A stretch of DNA of 64,000 bases from Streptomyces cyanogenus (GTDB taxonomy: Bacteria > Actinomycetota > Actinomycetes > Streptomycetales > Streptomycetaceae): positions 5,409,001 through 5,473,000 of the forward strand of contig NZ_CP071839.1 in NCBI RefSeq assembly GCF_017526105.1, in the 5' to 3' direction. The position numbers were made by a program, and so were the translations under genes. Below the pieces are notes generated by a model. The model worked only from the letters and a program-made list of their open reading frames with translations. It searched no databases and was not told the DNA's origin. Positions 49,696-58,459 of this stretch are shown here, piece by piece (the stretch's first letter is position 1; each line of letters begins with the position of its first letter).

Positions 49696-50814
49696 TCAGG
49701 CGTCCGCCGGTGCGGTCTGTGCCACCGTCCGCACCACGGTGTCGCGGACCTGGCAGTAGTACCCGGCCATGTCGCCCCGGTAGCGCCACGGCAGCGCGTT
49801 CACATGCCCGTCGACCAGCTTGAACTGCTCCAGCGCCGCCTCGTCGCGGTCCTGCAGGTGCAGGTAGAACGCCAGCAGGTGACGCAGTTCCGGCAGCCGC
49901 GGGTGGGACGGGTCGGCCGCCGCCGCGTCCGCGAGGGCCGCGTCGACCCGGGCCAGCATCTGCGGGGTGTTGTCGGCCTCGGTGTCCTCCGACTCGTCGT
50001 GCTCGAAGTGCGCGATGAGCGGCAGCGCCGTCAGCAGGCTGCCCAGCGGCGCGTCGGCCGCCGCCCGCTCGGCGAACTCGGCGGCCAGCCGCTCCGAGCC
50101 GCGCCACTTCGCGCACCAGTACTGCAACGCCGAGAAGTGGGCCTCGTAGTGGTGAGGGGCACGGGCGGTGATCTCCGCCCAGAGCTTGTCCATCTGGGCG
50201 TTCGGATAGCCGAGGCCCAGTGCCACCCAGATCTCCGCGATGTACGGCGTCGGGTCGTCCGGGTTCAGTGCCGCCGCCCGGGCGATCTCCGCACGGGCAC
50301 CGGCCAGCGTGCGGTGGAAGGCGTCGAACTGCTCCCTGGTCGTGTACTGGGACTTCTTGCCGCCCCGCAGCTTCCAGGCCAGGATCACCGTGCTGCGCGC
50401 CCGGACCACGGCCGCGTCCGGGTCGTCCGGCCGTACGGCCTCCCACGCCAGCAGCCAGGCGTCCTCCTCGGCCGCGCACTCGGCCAGCAGGTAGGCGAGC
50501 GCCGACCGGCGCTCCCAGTCCCGGCCGACCGCCGCGAGCAGGTCGGCGGCCGGCTTCCAGTCGCCGCCGCGCACCGCCGCGAGGACGGTGGTCCACTCCG
50601 CCGGCAGGGGCGCGGCGAGGTCGGTGTTCTGGCGCTCGGCGGGCAGCAGGCCGAGCTTCTCGGCGGCCTGCGCGGCCTCGGCGGCCTCCGCCGCCTCCGC
50701 GTCGTCGTCGGGGGTCGGGTGGAAGAGCTCCTTCAGGAACACCCAGGCCAGCCACAGCACGAAGAGCAGCGTGGGGACGGCCAGGACGCCCAGGATCCAG
50801 AACAGGACGGTCAT
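49696..50814 (-). CDS. Membrane-anchored TPR-like protein A (flanks M48 protease)
   Basis: A 372-residue protein: one N-terminal transmembrane helix (FWILGVLAVPTLLFVLWLAW), an Asp/Glu/Ala-rich linker, then a helical repeat domain. Its diagnostic stretch, RAPHHYEAHFSALQYWCAKW near residue 216, and VDGHVNALPWRYRGDMAGYY near the end recur in the gene at 52867-53985, which encodes a same-size paralogue. It is the downstream neighbour of the M48 metalloprotease on the same strand (108-bp gap). DUF4034-like alpha-helical repeats are likely. No function known. Confidence 0.8.
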   Translation of the reverse strand: MTVLFWILGVLAVPTLLFVLWLAWVFLKELFHPTPDDDAEAAEAAEAAQAAEKLGLLPAERQNTDLAAPLPAEWTTVLAAVRGGDWKPAADLLAAVGRDWERRSALAYLLAECAAEEDAWLLAWEAVRPDDPDAAVVRARSTVILAWKLRGGKKSQYTTREQFDAFHRTLAGARAEIARAAALNPDDPTPYIAEIWVALGLGYPNAQMDKLWAEITARAPHHYEAHFSALQYWCAKWRGSERLAAEFAERAAADAPLGSLLTALPLIAHFEHDESEDTEADNTPQMLARVDAALADAAAADPSHPRLPELRHLLAFYLHLQDRDEAALEQFKLVDGHVNALPWRYRGDMAGYYCQVRDTVVRTVAQTAPADA

Positions 50815-50922
50815 CGGGGTGGGTTCGTTTCCTTGTCGGGGGACGGCGAAGGGGGCAGTGGGGGCGGGGACGGTGAGGTGTGGGGAGCAGGTGGCGCTCC
50901 CCGGTGTGCGGGGCGGGGCCGG

Positions 50923-52554
50923 TCAGGCGTGCTGGGTCGCCGGCGGCAGCAGCGCCCGCAGCCGCGTCGTGTCGGGGTGGTCGGCGAGCGCCGCCTCCAC
51001 GGCCTCCTCCAGCGCCGCCTCGGGACCGTCGTCCTCCGTCTCCGAGCCCCAGCCGGGCAGCCGCACCGACGCCGGGTGCGTCCAGGAGAACTCCCAGTGC
51101 AGCAGCGAACGGGAGCTGAACTCGGCCAGCACCATGGTGCGCAGCGAGCGGCGCAGCACGGGCCGTACGAACTCGCGGAACGCCCGCCCCTTCGCGGCCG
51201 CCGCCTCCTCCGACAGCGGCAGCTGTTCCGCCACCCGCCACAACCGGCCGTCGTCGATGACCTCCAGCAGCGCCGACAGCGTCGCCGGCTGCCCGGTGTA
51301 GCCGGCCAGCGCCCGGTGCAGCGGGGTCTGCGCCGTCGACAGGCCGGCCGCCATCGAGGCGTCCAGCAGTTCCTCCCAGCCGGCCGCGCGCGGGTAGCGG
51401 AGCAGCTCGTCGGCCAGGACCGCGTCCTCCAGGGCGGCCAGCGTGCGCGCCGGGTCGGTCAGCAGGGCCAGCGCCGCTCCCTTGGCCTCGTCGGCGCGGC
51501 CGTCGGCGGGCAGCGCCTCGATCCGGCGTACCCGCTCGGCGATCGGCGGGTGGGAGTCGTACGGCCCCGCCGGCTCCTCCGGCAGCTCCGTGCGGAGGTT
51601 CACCAGCTCCAGCTCACGGGCCGTCAGCAGCCGGCCGAAGCCGCCGAAGAACTCGCCGCGCGGGGGCAGCAGCCGGGCCTGCAGGCCCAGGGTGGCGTAG
51701 GACTCCAGGTAGAAGTCGTGGGAGGCGGACAGCACCGGGATCTCGCGCAGCGCCGACGCGGTCGCGTCACGTCCGGCGATCCGGGCGGCGGTCAGGTCGG
51801 CGGCGAACTCCTGGCCGCGCGCGGTGGACAGCGAGGCGCGCAGGTAGAACTTGCCGTACGCGGTGTAGATCTTCGCCATCGTCCGGTACGTCGCCCCGAC
51901 GCCGGTCGTGTCGACCTGCTTGGCCTTCTTGCCCTTGGCGACCCGCTTGGCGGACGCCCTCTCCTGCCGGGCCCGGTCGGCGGCCACCTTGTCGTCCGCC
52001 TTGGCGTGGAACTGGCCGATGACCCGGCCGATCTGCACCCGCCCGCGCACGACGAGCGCGGACAGCCGGGTGTCCCCACCGGTGAAGTGCCCGAACTCGT
52101 GGGCGAGTACGGACCTCAGCTGGGCCTCGGTCAGACCCGTCAGCAGCGGGACGCCGAGGTAGAGGCGGCGCGGGCCGGCGAACAGGCCGAGCAGCCGCGG
52201 ATCCTCGCTGACGGCCGCGTTGACCTCGCCGGTGAGCAGGATCCGGTCGGGGCCACGGGTGCCGGCCGCCGCGGCCAGCTCCCGGACCAGCGCCCACAGC
52301 CGGGGCTCGTCGGCCTCGGTGACCGGGATGCCGGGGCCGTCCTCGCCCTTGGGCGTGCGCAGCATGAGCATGCCGCGGACGACGGGGATGGCCAGCAGCA
52401 CCGTGACGAAGCCGACCTTCGCGATGAGCGGGCCGTGTCCCCAGCTGAACACGAGGACGTCGACGCCGATCAGCGCGGCGAGCAGGACGAGGCTCAGCAG
52501 GTAGAAGCCGAGCAGCAGGACGAGGGCGCGCAGCGCGCGCAGAGTTGCGCCCAT
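50923..52554 (-). CDS. Membrane M48 family metalloprotease
   Basis: A 543-residue protease with two N-terminal transmembrane helices (LVLLLGFYLLSLVLLAALIG and VGFVTVLLAIPVVRGMLML), then the zinc site HEFGH at residues 152-156 (LAHEFGHFTGGDTR) and the third ligand Glu in GQEFAADLTAARIAG. The remaining 250 residues are helical and not catalytic. M48 proteases (HtpX/Ste24 type) act at the membrane in protein quality control. It lies between two paralogous TPR-like membrane proteins on the same strand, which may be partners or substrates. The start ATG at 52554 has GGGGGGAT upstream. Confidence 0.9.
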   Translation of the reverse strand: MGATLRALRALVLLLGFYLLSLVLLAALIGVDVLVFSWGHGPLIAKVGFVTVLLAIPVVRGMLMLRTPKGEDGPGIPVTEADEPRLWALVRELAAAAGTRGPDRILLTGEVNAAVSEDPRLLGLFAGPRRLYLGVPLLTGLTEAQLRSVLAHEFGHFTGGDTRLSALVVRGRVQIGRVIGQFHAKADDKVAADRARQERASAKRVAKGKKAKQVDTTGVGATYRTMAKIYTAYGKFYLRASLSTARGQEFAADLTAARIAGRDATASALREIPVLSASHDFYLESYATLGLQARLLPPRGEFFGGFGRLLTARELELVNLRTELPEEPAGPYDSHPPIAERVRRIEALPADGRADEAKGAALALLTDPARTLAALEDAVLADELLRYPRAAGWEELLDASMAAGLSTAQTPLHRALAGYTGQPATLSALLEVIDDGRLWRVAEQLPLSEEAAAAKGRAFREFVRPVLRRSLRTMVLAEFSSRSLLHWEFSWTHPASVRLPGWGSETEDDGPEAALEEAVEAALADHPDTTRLRALLPPATQHA

Positions 52555-52620
52555 CGGGCAGATCCCCCCACAGGACCTCAGAAAAGGAACATGACAGAGC
52601 GCCGGACCGGCGGGGCCGGT

Positions 52621-52690
52621 CGGGTGCGGGTGGTGCGATGCGGTGGTGCGAGGTGGTGCTGGTGGTGCGAGTGGTGCTCATGGTGCCTGT
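52621..52690 (+). repeat. GGTGCKRGTG-type short tandem repeat upstream of the M48 gene
   Basis: About seven imperfect copies of GTGGTGCGA or GGTGGTGCT run head to tail in the 312-bp gap between the M48 protease start and the upstream TPR-like gene. No gene is seen in this gap. Confidence 0.75.
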
Positions 52691-52866
52691 GGGGGGAAGC
52701 GGAGTATAGCCCTACCGCAGGTCAGCAAGGCAATGCGGAGGGTGCGGGTGGGGTGGCCAGCGCGGCCTTGCGGTGGCCCGGTCAGCCGGAGAGGCCCGCG
52801 CGCCCTGCGATGACCCGGCCGGCCGGGCAGTCGCGCGCGTGCCCTGCGGCGGCCAGGTCAGTCAGG

Positions 52867-53985
52867 TCAGCCGGGCAGGCTCGCAGGGCTGCCGCCGTTG
52901 GCCTCGTAACCGGCCACCGCCAGCGCGCGGTGCAGGGCGAACGCGGCGGCCGGGTCGTCGGTCAGCGTCCACGGCAGCGCCCCGACATGACCGTCGATGT
53001 GTATCAGCTGCTGCATGGCCTCCGCCCAGCGTTCGGCGCGGACCAGGAAGAACAGCAGCAGATGCCGGACGTGCGGGAGCGTCGGGTCGTCGGGGAGGGC
53101 GGCGTGGACCGCGTGCAGCGCGCCGTGGATCGCCTTGGCGACGACCTCGCTCTGGTAGAAGCTCGCGACCAGGTTCACCTCCGGGAGGTGCTCGAACACC
53201 GCGAACAGCGGCAGCGCGGCGAGCAACGAGCCTTCGGGGGCGCGGGCCGCCGCGGCCTCCGCGAAGGAGTACGCCTGCTCGCGCGAGCCGTGCCACTTCT
53301 CGCACCAGTAGTGCAGCGCGGCCAGGTGCGCGCCCATGTGGTGCGGGGCGCGGTCGACGATCTTCAGCCACAGCTGGTCGAACTCGGCCGGCTCATAGGC
53401 CAGTCCACGCGCGATGGACAGCTCTATGACGTACGGCACCGGGTCGCCGGGGGACAGCAGGGCCGCCTGCGCACAGGCGTTACGCGCCTCCTCCATGATG
53501 ATCCGGAACTCGTCCGTGCCCGGCGTCGCCGTCCGCCAGGCCTGCTGCACCAGGAACTCCGCGTGGACGGCCGCACCGCCCGCGTCCTTGGGCTGCTCGG
53601 CCCGCCACACCCGCAGCCACTGGCCGCCCGGCGTCTCGTGCACTCCGCCGGGCCGCTGCTGGAGCTCCAGCGCGGCGGCGCCCGCGAAGGCCTGCACCCG
53701 CTGCCAGCGCAGCTCGCCCTCGGACTCGGTGCCGGCCAGCAGCTGGGCCGCGGCCCGGTAGTCCCCGGTGCGCTGCACCAGCTCCAGGACCGCCAGCAGG
53801 TCCTGGTCGGGGCCGGGCAGGCGCACGTCCAGCTCCTCCTGGCGCACGAAGCCGTAGTCCGCCGGGTCGGCGGCGTCCGGGTGTCCCGGGTGAACCTGCT
53901 CGATCACCCCGCGCCTGCGCCGCATGAGCGGGAGCAGCACGAAGCTCAGCATGAGCAGCGCCATCAGCAGCCAGAGAATCGACAT
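52867..53985 (-). CDS. Membrane-anchored TPR-like protein B (paralogue of protein A)
   Basis: A 372-residue protein with a single N-terminal helix (LWLLMALLMLSFVLLPLMRR), then a helical domain. RAPHHMGAHLAALHYWCEKW and HIDGHVGALPWTLTDDPAAA match the paralogue at 49696-50814 and mark a common family; both proteins are 372 residues. It starts the minus-strand run protein B - M48 - protein A, and is divergent from metB. Role unknown; a scaffold or adaptor for the protease is one inference. Confidence 0.8.
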   Translation of the reverse strand: MSILWLLMALLMLSFVLLPLMRRRRGVIEQVHPGHPDAADPADYGFVRQEELDVRLPGPDQDLLAVLELVQRTGDYRAAAQLLAGTESEGELRWQRVQAFAGAAALELQQRPGGVHETPGGQWLRVWRAEQPKDAGGAAVHAEFLVQQAWRTATPGTDEFRIIMEEARNACAQAALLSPGDPVPYVIELSIARGLAYEPAEFDQLWLKIVDRAPHHMGAHLAALHYWCEKWHGSREQAYSFAEAAAARAPEGSLLAALPLFAVFEHLPEVNLVASFYQSEVVAKAIHGALHAVHAALPDDPTLPHVRHLLLFFLVRAERWAEAMQQLIHIDGHVGALPWTLTDDPAAAFALHRALAVAGYEANGGSPASLPG

Positions 53986-54186
53986 GCCTCAAGCGTTCCA
54001 GACGCCCCCGGGGATTGGCGAACCCCCACCGCCCGCCTGTGGAAAACTCCCGACCAGGGCATGACAGCGGGTGCGCCGGGGCTGCCGGGGCGGGGCCGCC
54101 CGGAGCATGACGGCAGCATTGCAGGACAGAGCGAATCCCTCTCGGCGGGCATCGGGAACGGTCCGGGCGCACTACGCTCGGTACAC

Positions 54187-55341
54187 ATGAGTGACAGGCA
54201 CATCAGTCAGCACTTCGAGACCCTCGCGATCCACGCGGGCAACACCGCGGATCCCCTCACCGGCGCGGTCGTCCCGCCGATCTACCAGGTTTCGACCTAC
54301 AAGCAGGACGGCGTCGGCGGGCTGCGCGGCGGCTACGAGTACAGCCGCAGCGCCAATCCGACCCGCACCGCCCTGGAGGAGAACCTCGCCGCGCTGGAGG
54401 GCGGCCGCCGCGGCCTCGCCTTCGCGTCCGGCCTGGCGGCCGAGGACACCCTGCTGCGTACGCTGCTCACCCCCGGCGACCACGTGGTGATCCCCAACGA
54501 CGCCTACGGCGGCACCTTCCGGCTCTTCGCCAAGGTCGCCACCCGCTGGGGCGTGGAGTGGTCGGTCGCCGACACCAGCGACCCCGCCGCCGTCCGCGCC
54601 GCGATCACCCCGAAGACCAAGGCGGTCTGGGTGGAGACCCCCTCCAACCCGCTGCTCGGCATCACCGACATCGCCGCGGTCGCTCAGGTCGCCCACGACG
54701 CGGGCGCCAAGCTGGTCGTCGACAACACCTTCGCCACCCCCTACCTCCAGCAGCCGCTCTCGCTCGGCGCCGACGTGGTCGTGCACTCCCTGACCAAGTA
54801 CATGGGCGGCCACTCGGACGTGGTCGGCGGTGCGCTGATCGTCTCCGACCCGGGCCTCGGCGAGGAGCTGGCCTACCACCAGAACGCGATGGGCGCCGTC
54901 GCCGGCCCCTTCGACTCCTGGCTGGTGCTGCGCGGCACCAAGACCCTCGCGGTGCGCATGGACCGGCACAGCGAGAACGCCGCGAAGATCGCCGACATGC
55001 TGACCCGGCACCCGCGGGTGAGCGGCGTGTGCTACCCGGGGCTGCCCGAGCACCCCGGCCACGACGTCGCCGTCAAGCAGATGAAGGCGTTCGGCGGCAT
55101 GGTGTCGTTCCGGGTCGAGGGCGGCGAGCAGGCCGCGATCGACGTGTGCAACCGCGCCAAGGTGTTCACCCTGGGCGAGTCCCTCGGCGGCGTCGAGTCC
55201 CTCATCGAGCACCCCGGCCGGATGACGCACGCCTCCGCGGCCGGCTCCGCGCTGGAGGTCCCGGCCGACCTGGTCCGCCTGTCCGTCGGCATCGAGAACG
55301 TCGACGACCTGCTGGAGGACCTCCAGCAGGCCCTCGGCTGA
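54187..55341 (+). CDS. metB: Cystathionine gamma-synthase
   Basis: A 384-residue PLP enzyme of the Cys/Met metabolism family: FETLAIHAGNTADPLTGAVV at the N-terminus, substrate-binding YEYSRSANPTRTALEENLAA, and the PLP lysine Lys204 in HSLTKYMGGHSDVVGGAL. It joins an activated homoserine with cysteine to give cystathionine; in actinobacteria closely related enzymes can also act as cystathionine gamma-lyase in reverse transsulfuration, and sequence alone does not separate the two. Monocistronic with its own promoter, divergent from TPR-like protein B (201 bp). Confidence 0.92.
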   Translation: MSDRHISQHFETLAIHAGNTADPLTGAVVPPIYQVSTYKQDGVGGLRGGYEYSRSANPTRTALEENLAALEGGRRGLAFASGLAAEDTLLRTLLTPGDHVVIPNDAYGGTFRLFAKVATRWGVEWSVADTSDPAAVRAAITPKTKAVWVETPSNPLLGITDIAAVAQVAHDAGAKLVVDNTFATPYLQQPLSLGADVVVHSLTKYMGGHSDVVGGALIVSDPGLGEELAYHQNAMGAVAGPFDSWLVLRGTKTLAVRMDRHSENAAKIADMLTRHPRVSGVCYPGLPEHPGHDVAVKQMKAFGGMVSFRVEGGEQAAIDVCNRAKVFTLGESLGGVESLIEHPGRMTHASAAGSALEVPADLVRLSVGIENVDDLLEDLQQALG

Positions 55342-55350
55342 CCGCCGGGG

Positions 55351-55599
55351 TCACCAGCCGCCGAGCGGTGGAGTCGTCTGCGAGGGCGGCTCCGCCCACG
55401 GCTGGGCGTCGGCCGCCCACACCGCGAACGCGACGGCCGCGGCGCACGCCAGCAGCCACAGCACCCGACGGACCAGCTGCCGCCGCCGCAGCAGACGGTC
55501 CCCGCGGCGCACCGCGTCGAGGCGCAGATCCGGCGGCACCGGCGCGAGACCCTGCTCCATGATCCGCCGCACGGCGGCCTCCCGCTGCCCCCGGTTCAT
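55351..55599 (-). CDS. Hypothetical small membrane protein downstream of sigma-like gene
   Basis: An 82-residue protein: charged N-terminal half (AAVRRIMEQGLAPVPPDLRL, then RLLRRRQLVRR), one transmembrane helix (VLWLLACAAAVAFAVWAADA) and a short Pro/Thr tail. Start ATG at 55599 with GGGAGGCCGGG upstream. It lies 124 bp after a sigma-like gene on the same strand, the layout of sigma plus membrane anti-sigma pairs, but no zinc-binding anti-sigma motif is present. Function unknown. Confidence 0.7.
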   Translation of the reverse strand: MNRGQREAAVRRIMEQGLAPVPPDLRLDAVRRGDRLLRRRQLVRRVLWLLACAAAVAFAVWAADAQPWAEPPSQTTPPLGGW

Positions 55600-55723
55600 C
55601 CCGGCCTCCCCCCACCGCACCGGCAGTCCCGCCCGCCGTACGCGACGGGCCCGCCGACCGCACCGGCCGTACGCCCCCCGCGCGCGGAGCGGCCGTTCGG
55701 CAGGGCGGAGTCCTCGCCGCGGC

Positions 55724-56227
55724 TCATGACAGTGCCGTCTTCGGGTTCGCCGGGCGGGCCGCGGGGCGGGCCGGGTGGAGCACGGTGGCCGTGGCGCGGT
55801 CGCAGATGGTGTGGACGCGTTCCACGGGCAGGCCGAGCAGGGCCGCCGTCTGTTCCTCGGCCACACCCTCGTAGAGCCGCAGGACGAGGACCAGTCGTTC
55901 CCGCGGCGTGAGCGCGGCGAGCGGACTGCGCGGATCCGGCCGGGCGCGGCCGAGGGCGCCGTACCGGTGCCAGGTCGTGCGCGCGAAGCGCGTGGCGAGG
56001 TACTGGCGGGCGCAGTCGTACGGGTCCTCGCCGCGCAGCCGGTCCCAGCGGGCGTAGGTGTGGGCGAGCGCCAGCGTCAGCAGGCGCCGCGCGCGCGGGT
56101 TGGCGTCCGGCGCCTCCGCGGTGAGCAGCGTGGCGGCGTGCAGCAGGCGCCCGGACGCGCCCGCGGCGAACGCCTCGAACTCCCTGGCCCGGCGGGCATC
56201 GCGGGCCGCTTGCCGATCACGCACCAC
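55724..56227 (-). CDS. ECF-like sigma factor of reduced type
   Basis: A 167-residue protein with a recognisable sigma region 4 at about residues 100-155 (SPLAALTPRERLVLVLRLYE, then GLPVERVHTICDRATATVL) and a weak region-2-like helix (LLTLALAHTYARWDRLRGED PYDCARQYLATRFARTTW). The region 2 aromatic melting motif is not obvious, so it could be a degenerate sigma or sigma-like regulator. Start GTG at 56227 or the next codon 56224, after GGGGGAGG. A small membrane protein follows in the same direction. Confidence 0.65.
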   Translation of the reverse strand: MVRDRQAARDARRAREFEAFAAGASGRLLHAATLLTAEAPDANPRARRLLTLALAHTYARWDRLRGEDPYDCARQYLATRFARTTWHRYGALGRARPDPRSPLAALTPRERLVLVLRLYEGVAEEQTAALLGLPVERVHTICDRATATVLHPARPAARPANPKTALS

Positions 56228-56327
56228 GCCTCCCCCTGACGGGGCCCTGTGCGGACCCGGTCTCATATGAGGCCCGCGGCGGCCCCGGGGTCAAGAGGCG
56301 CGGACCCTGCCGTGCGGTGCGCGCGGC

Positions 56328-56852
56328 TCAGGAGGCCGGCGGCTGCTCCGCCACCGGCACGCCCTGTACCGACATCCGCGCGGACAGCGCGACATTGAAG
56401 CGGGTGAGGAGCGTGCAGAACTGCTCGCGCTCCTCCGGCGCCCAGTCGTGTGTCAGCTCGGCCATGAGCTGACGCCGGGACGAGCGCACCTCCTCCAGCC
56501 GGGCGGCACCGCGCGGCGACAGCTGGAGCACCACCGCACGCCCGTCCTCCGGGTGCGACGTGCGCTTGACGAGCCCGGTGTCGACCAGGGGCGCCACCTG
56601 CCGGGTCACCGTCGAGGAGTCGATGCCCATGCTCGCCGCGAGGGCCTTGACGCCCATCGGGCCTTCCTTGTCGAGGCGGTTGAGCAGCAGGTACGCGGCG
56701 CGGTCCATGGAGTTGCGCACCTGGCCGACGCCGCCGAGCCGGGTCTGTTCGGCACGGCGGGCGAACACCGCCACCTCGTGCTGGAGGGTGTCGAGGAGAC
56801 CGGTGTCACCGACGGTCGTCATGTCCATCGACATTTCAGGTGTTGTGGGCAT
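56328..56852 (-). CDS. MarR family transcriptional regulator
   Basis: A 174-residue winged-helix regulator: MDRAAYLLLNRLDKEGPMGV, ALAASMGIDSSTVTRQVAPL (recognition helix), and wing VKRTSHPEDGRAVVLQLSPR. The DNA-binding domain spans about residues 45-130 with dimerisation helices at both ends. It is divergent from ilvA, with 144 bp between starts that include the palindrome CTTCATGAAG. The alternative start at MDMTTVGD (56822) would shorten it by 10 residues. Ligand and targets unknown; autoregulation is likely. Confidence 0.9.
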   Translation of the reverse strand: MPTTPEMSMDMTTVGDTGLLDTLQHEVAVFARRAEQTRLGGVGQVRNSMDRAAYLLLNRLDKEGPMGVKALAASMGIDSSTVTRQVAPLVDTGLVKRTSHPEDGRAVVLQLSPRGAARLEEVRSSRRQLMAELTHDWAPEEREQFCTLLTRFNVALSARMSVQGVPVAEQPPAS

Positions 56853-56865
56853 GGCCGGAGGCTCG

Positions 56866-56875
56866 CTTCATGAAG
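56866..56875. promoter_or_regulatory. Palindrome CTTCATGAAG at the MarR promoter
   Basis: A perfect 10-bp palindrome 13 bp upstream of the MarR start. TGCGCAAAC also occurs twice (56930-56938 and 56967-56975) nearer ilvA. Likely MarR or ilvA control elements. Confidence 0.45.
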
Positions 56876-56996
56876 GGCTGCTGGGTTGGGGGACAGGGTA
56901 CGCGGCCCGGCGCCAAGCCGTACCGGCGCTGCGCAAACCGGTCTCGCAGCTTGGTCACACCCGTCGTGCGCAAACGTGAACTGCGATGCTGGAGTC

Positions 56997-58226
56997 ATGA
57001 GCTACCGCACGGCCGACTCCTTGCGCTCCGTGACCCTCGACGACGTGCGGGGCGCCCAGAAGATGCTCTCGGGCATCGCGCGCGTGACCGCGATGGAAGG
57101 CAGCCGGCACCTGTCCCAGCTGGTGGGGGCGCCGGTGCACCTCAAGTGCGAGAACCTGCAGCGGACCGGCTCCTTCAAACTGCGCGGCGCCTATGTGCGG
57201 ATCGCCGGGCTGCTGCCGGAGGAGCGGGCGGCCGGCGTGGTGGCCGCGAGCGCCGGCAACCACGCGCAGGGCGTGGCGCTGGCCTCCTCGCTGCTGGGCG
57301 TGCACTCCACGGTGTTCATGCCGAAGGGCGCACCGCTGCCGAAGATCAGCGCGACCCGGGACTACGGTGCCGAGGTGCGCCTGCACGGCCAGGTGGTCGA
57401 CGAGACGCTGCACGCCGCCCAGGAGTACGCCGCCGAGACGGGCGCGGTGTTCATCCACCCCTTCGACCATCCCGACGTCATCGCCGGTCAGGGCACGGTC
57501 GGCCTGGAGATCCTGGAGCAGTGCCCGGAGGTGCGGACGATCGTCGTCGGCATGGGCGGCGGCGGACTCGCGGCCGGTATCGCGGTGGCGGTGAAGGCAC
57601 TGCGGCCGGACGTCCGGATCGTCGGCGTGCAGGCGGAGGGGGCCGCCTGCTATCCGCCGTCGCTGGCCGCCGGCCGCCCGGTGTCGCTGGAGAACCCGGC
57701 GACGATGGCCGACGGCATCAAGGTGGGGCGGCCGGGCCTGGTGCCGTTCGGGATCGTCGGCGAGCTGGTCGACGAGGTGCGCACGGTCAGCGAGGACCAG
57801 CTGTCGGCGGCGCTGCTGCTCTGCCTGGAGCGGGCCAAGCTGGTCGTGGAACCGGCCGGGGCCAGCCCGGTCGCCGCGCTGCTGGCCGCGCCGGACGCCT
57901 TCGAGGGCCCGGTGGTCGCGGTGCTCTCCGGCGGCAACGTCGACCCGGTGCTGATGCAGCGGGTGCTGCGGCACGGCATGGCCGCGCAGGGTCGCTACCT
58001 GGCCGTACGGCTGCGGCTGACGGACCGGCCGGGCGCGCTCGCCACCCTCCTCGGGGTGCTGTCGGCGGTCGACGCGAACGTCCTCGACGTGAGCCACGTC
58101 CGTACCGACCCCCGGCTCGGGCTCACCGAGGCCGAGGTGGAGCTGCACCTGGAGACGAAGGGCCCGGCGCACTGCACCGAGGTCGGCCAGTCCCTGCGCG
58201 ACGCCGGTTACACGGTCATCGGCTGA
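56997..58226 (+). CDS. ilvA: Threonine ammonia-lyase
   Basis: A 409-residue PLP-dependent threonine dehydratase making 2-oxobutanoate for isoleucine synthesis. PLP lysine Lys61 in QRTGSFKLRGAYVR, then AASAGNHAQGVALASSLLGV, the phosphate-binding glycine loop VVGMGGGGLAAGI, and a C-terminal single ACT domain (VRLRLTDRPGALATLLGVLS to the end). The single ACT domain marks the shorter IlvA type rather than the two-ACT E. coli enzyme. The start ATG at 56997 follows GGAGTC. Divergent from the MarR gene. Confidence 0.94.
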   Translation: MSYRTADSLRSVTLDDVRGAQKMLSGIARVTAMEGSRHLSQLVGAPVHLKCENLQRTGSFKLRGAYVRIAGLLPEERAAGVVAASAGNHAQGVALASSLLGVHSTVFMPKGAPLPKISATRDYGAEVRLHGQVVDETLHAAQEYAAETGAVFIHPFDHPDVIAGQGTVGLEILEQCPEVRTIVVGMGGGGLAAGIAVAVKALRPDVRIVGVQAEGAACYPPSLAAGRPVSLENPATMADGIKVGRPGLVPFGIVGELVDEVRTVSEDQLSAALLLCLERAKLVVEPAGASPVAALLAAPDAFEGPVVAVLSGGNVDPVLMQRVLRHGMAAQGRYLAVRLRLTDRPGALATLLGVLSAVDANVLDVSHVRTDPRLGLTEAEVELHLETKGPAHCTEVGQSLRDAGYTVIG

Positions 58227-58293
58227 CCCGGGAGCCGAGCCGGGCGCGGGGCCACGACGATCCACCACCCGGTCGGGTGAAGTGTGTTGAGAG

Positions 58294-58309
58294 ACGCGAT
58301 ACATCGCGT
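58294..58309. promoter_or_regulatory. Palindrome upstream of the ABC exporter operon
   Basis: ACGCGAT-AC-ATCGCGT is a 7-bp inverted repeat with a 2-bp centre, about 150 bp before the ATPase start. AT-rich relative to its surroundings and typical of PadR/TetR-type repressor sites at DrrAB-like exporters; no such regulator is adjacent. Confidence 0.5.
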
Positions 58310-58459
58310 TATGGTGTGTCGTGTGGTCGCCGACCCGCCTGTCCACACCCCTGCAAGGGGCGCCCGCACCTGTGGAAAAAGGCGGGCGCGGCCGAGCGAA
58401 CATACCTAGCCTTTGCGGATAATCCGCCCCCCCGAATCCCCGACGACGTGGAGACAGAC

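Noticed and set aside
49804..54186. A very long plus-strand frame antisense to the M48/TPR-like module, upstream of metB in the same frame
   Set aside because: Only the part from 54187 (metB) has family motifs; the rest is antisense to three genes with clear helices or a zinc site and is Gln/Arg/Gly-rich.
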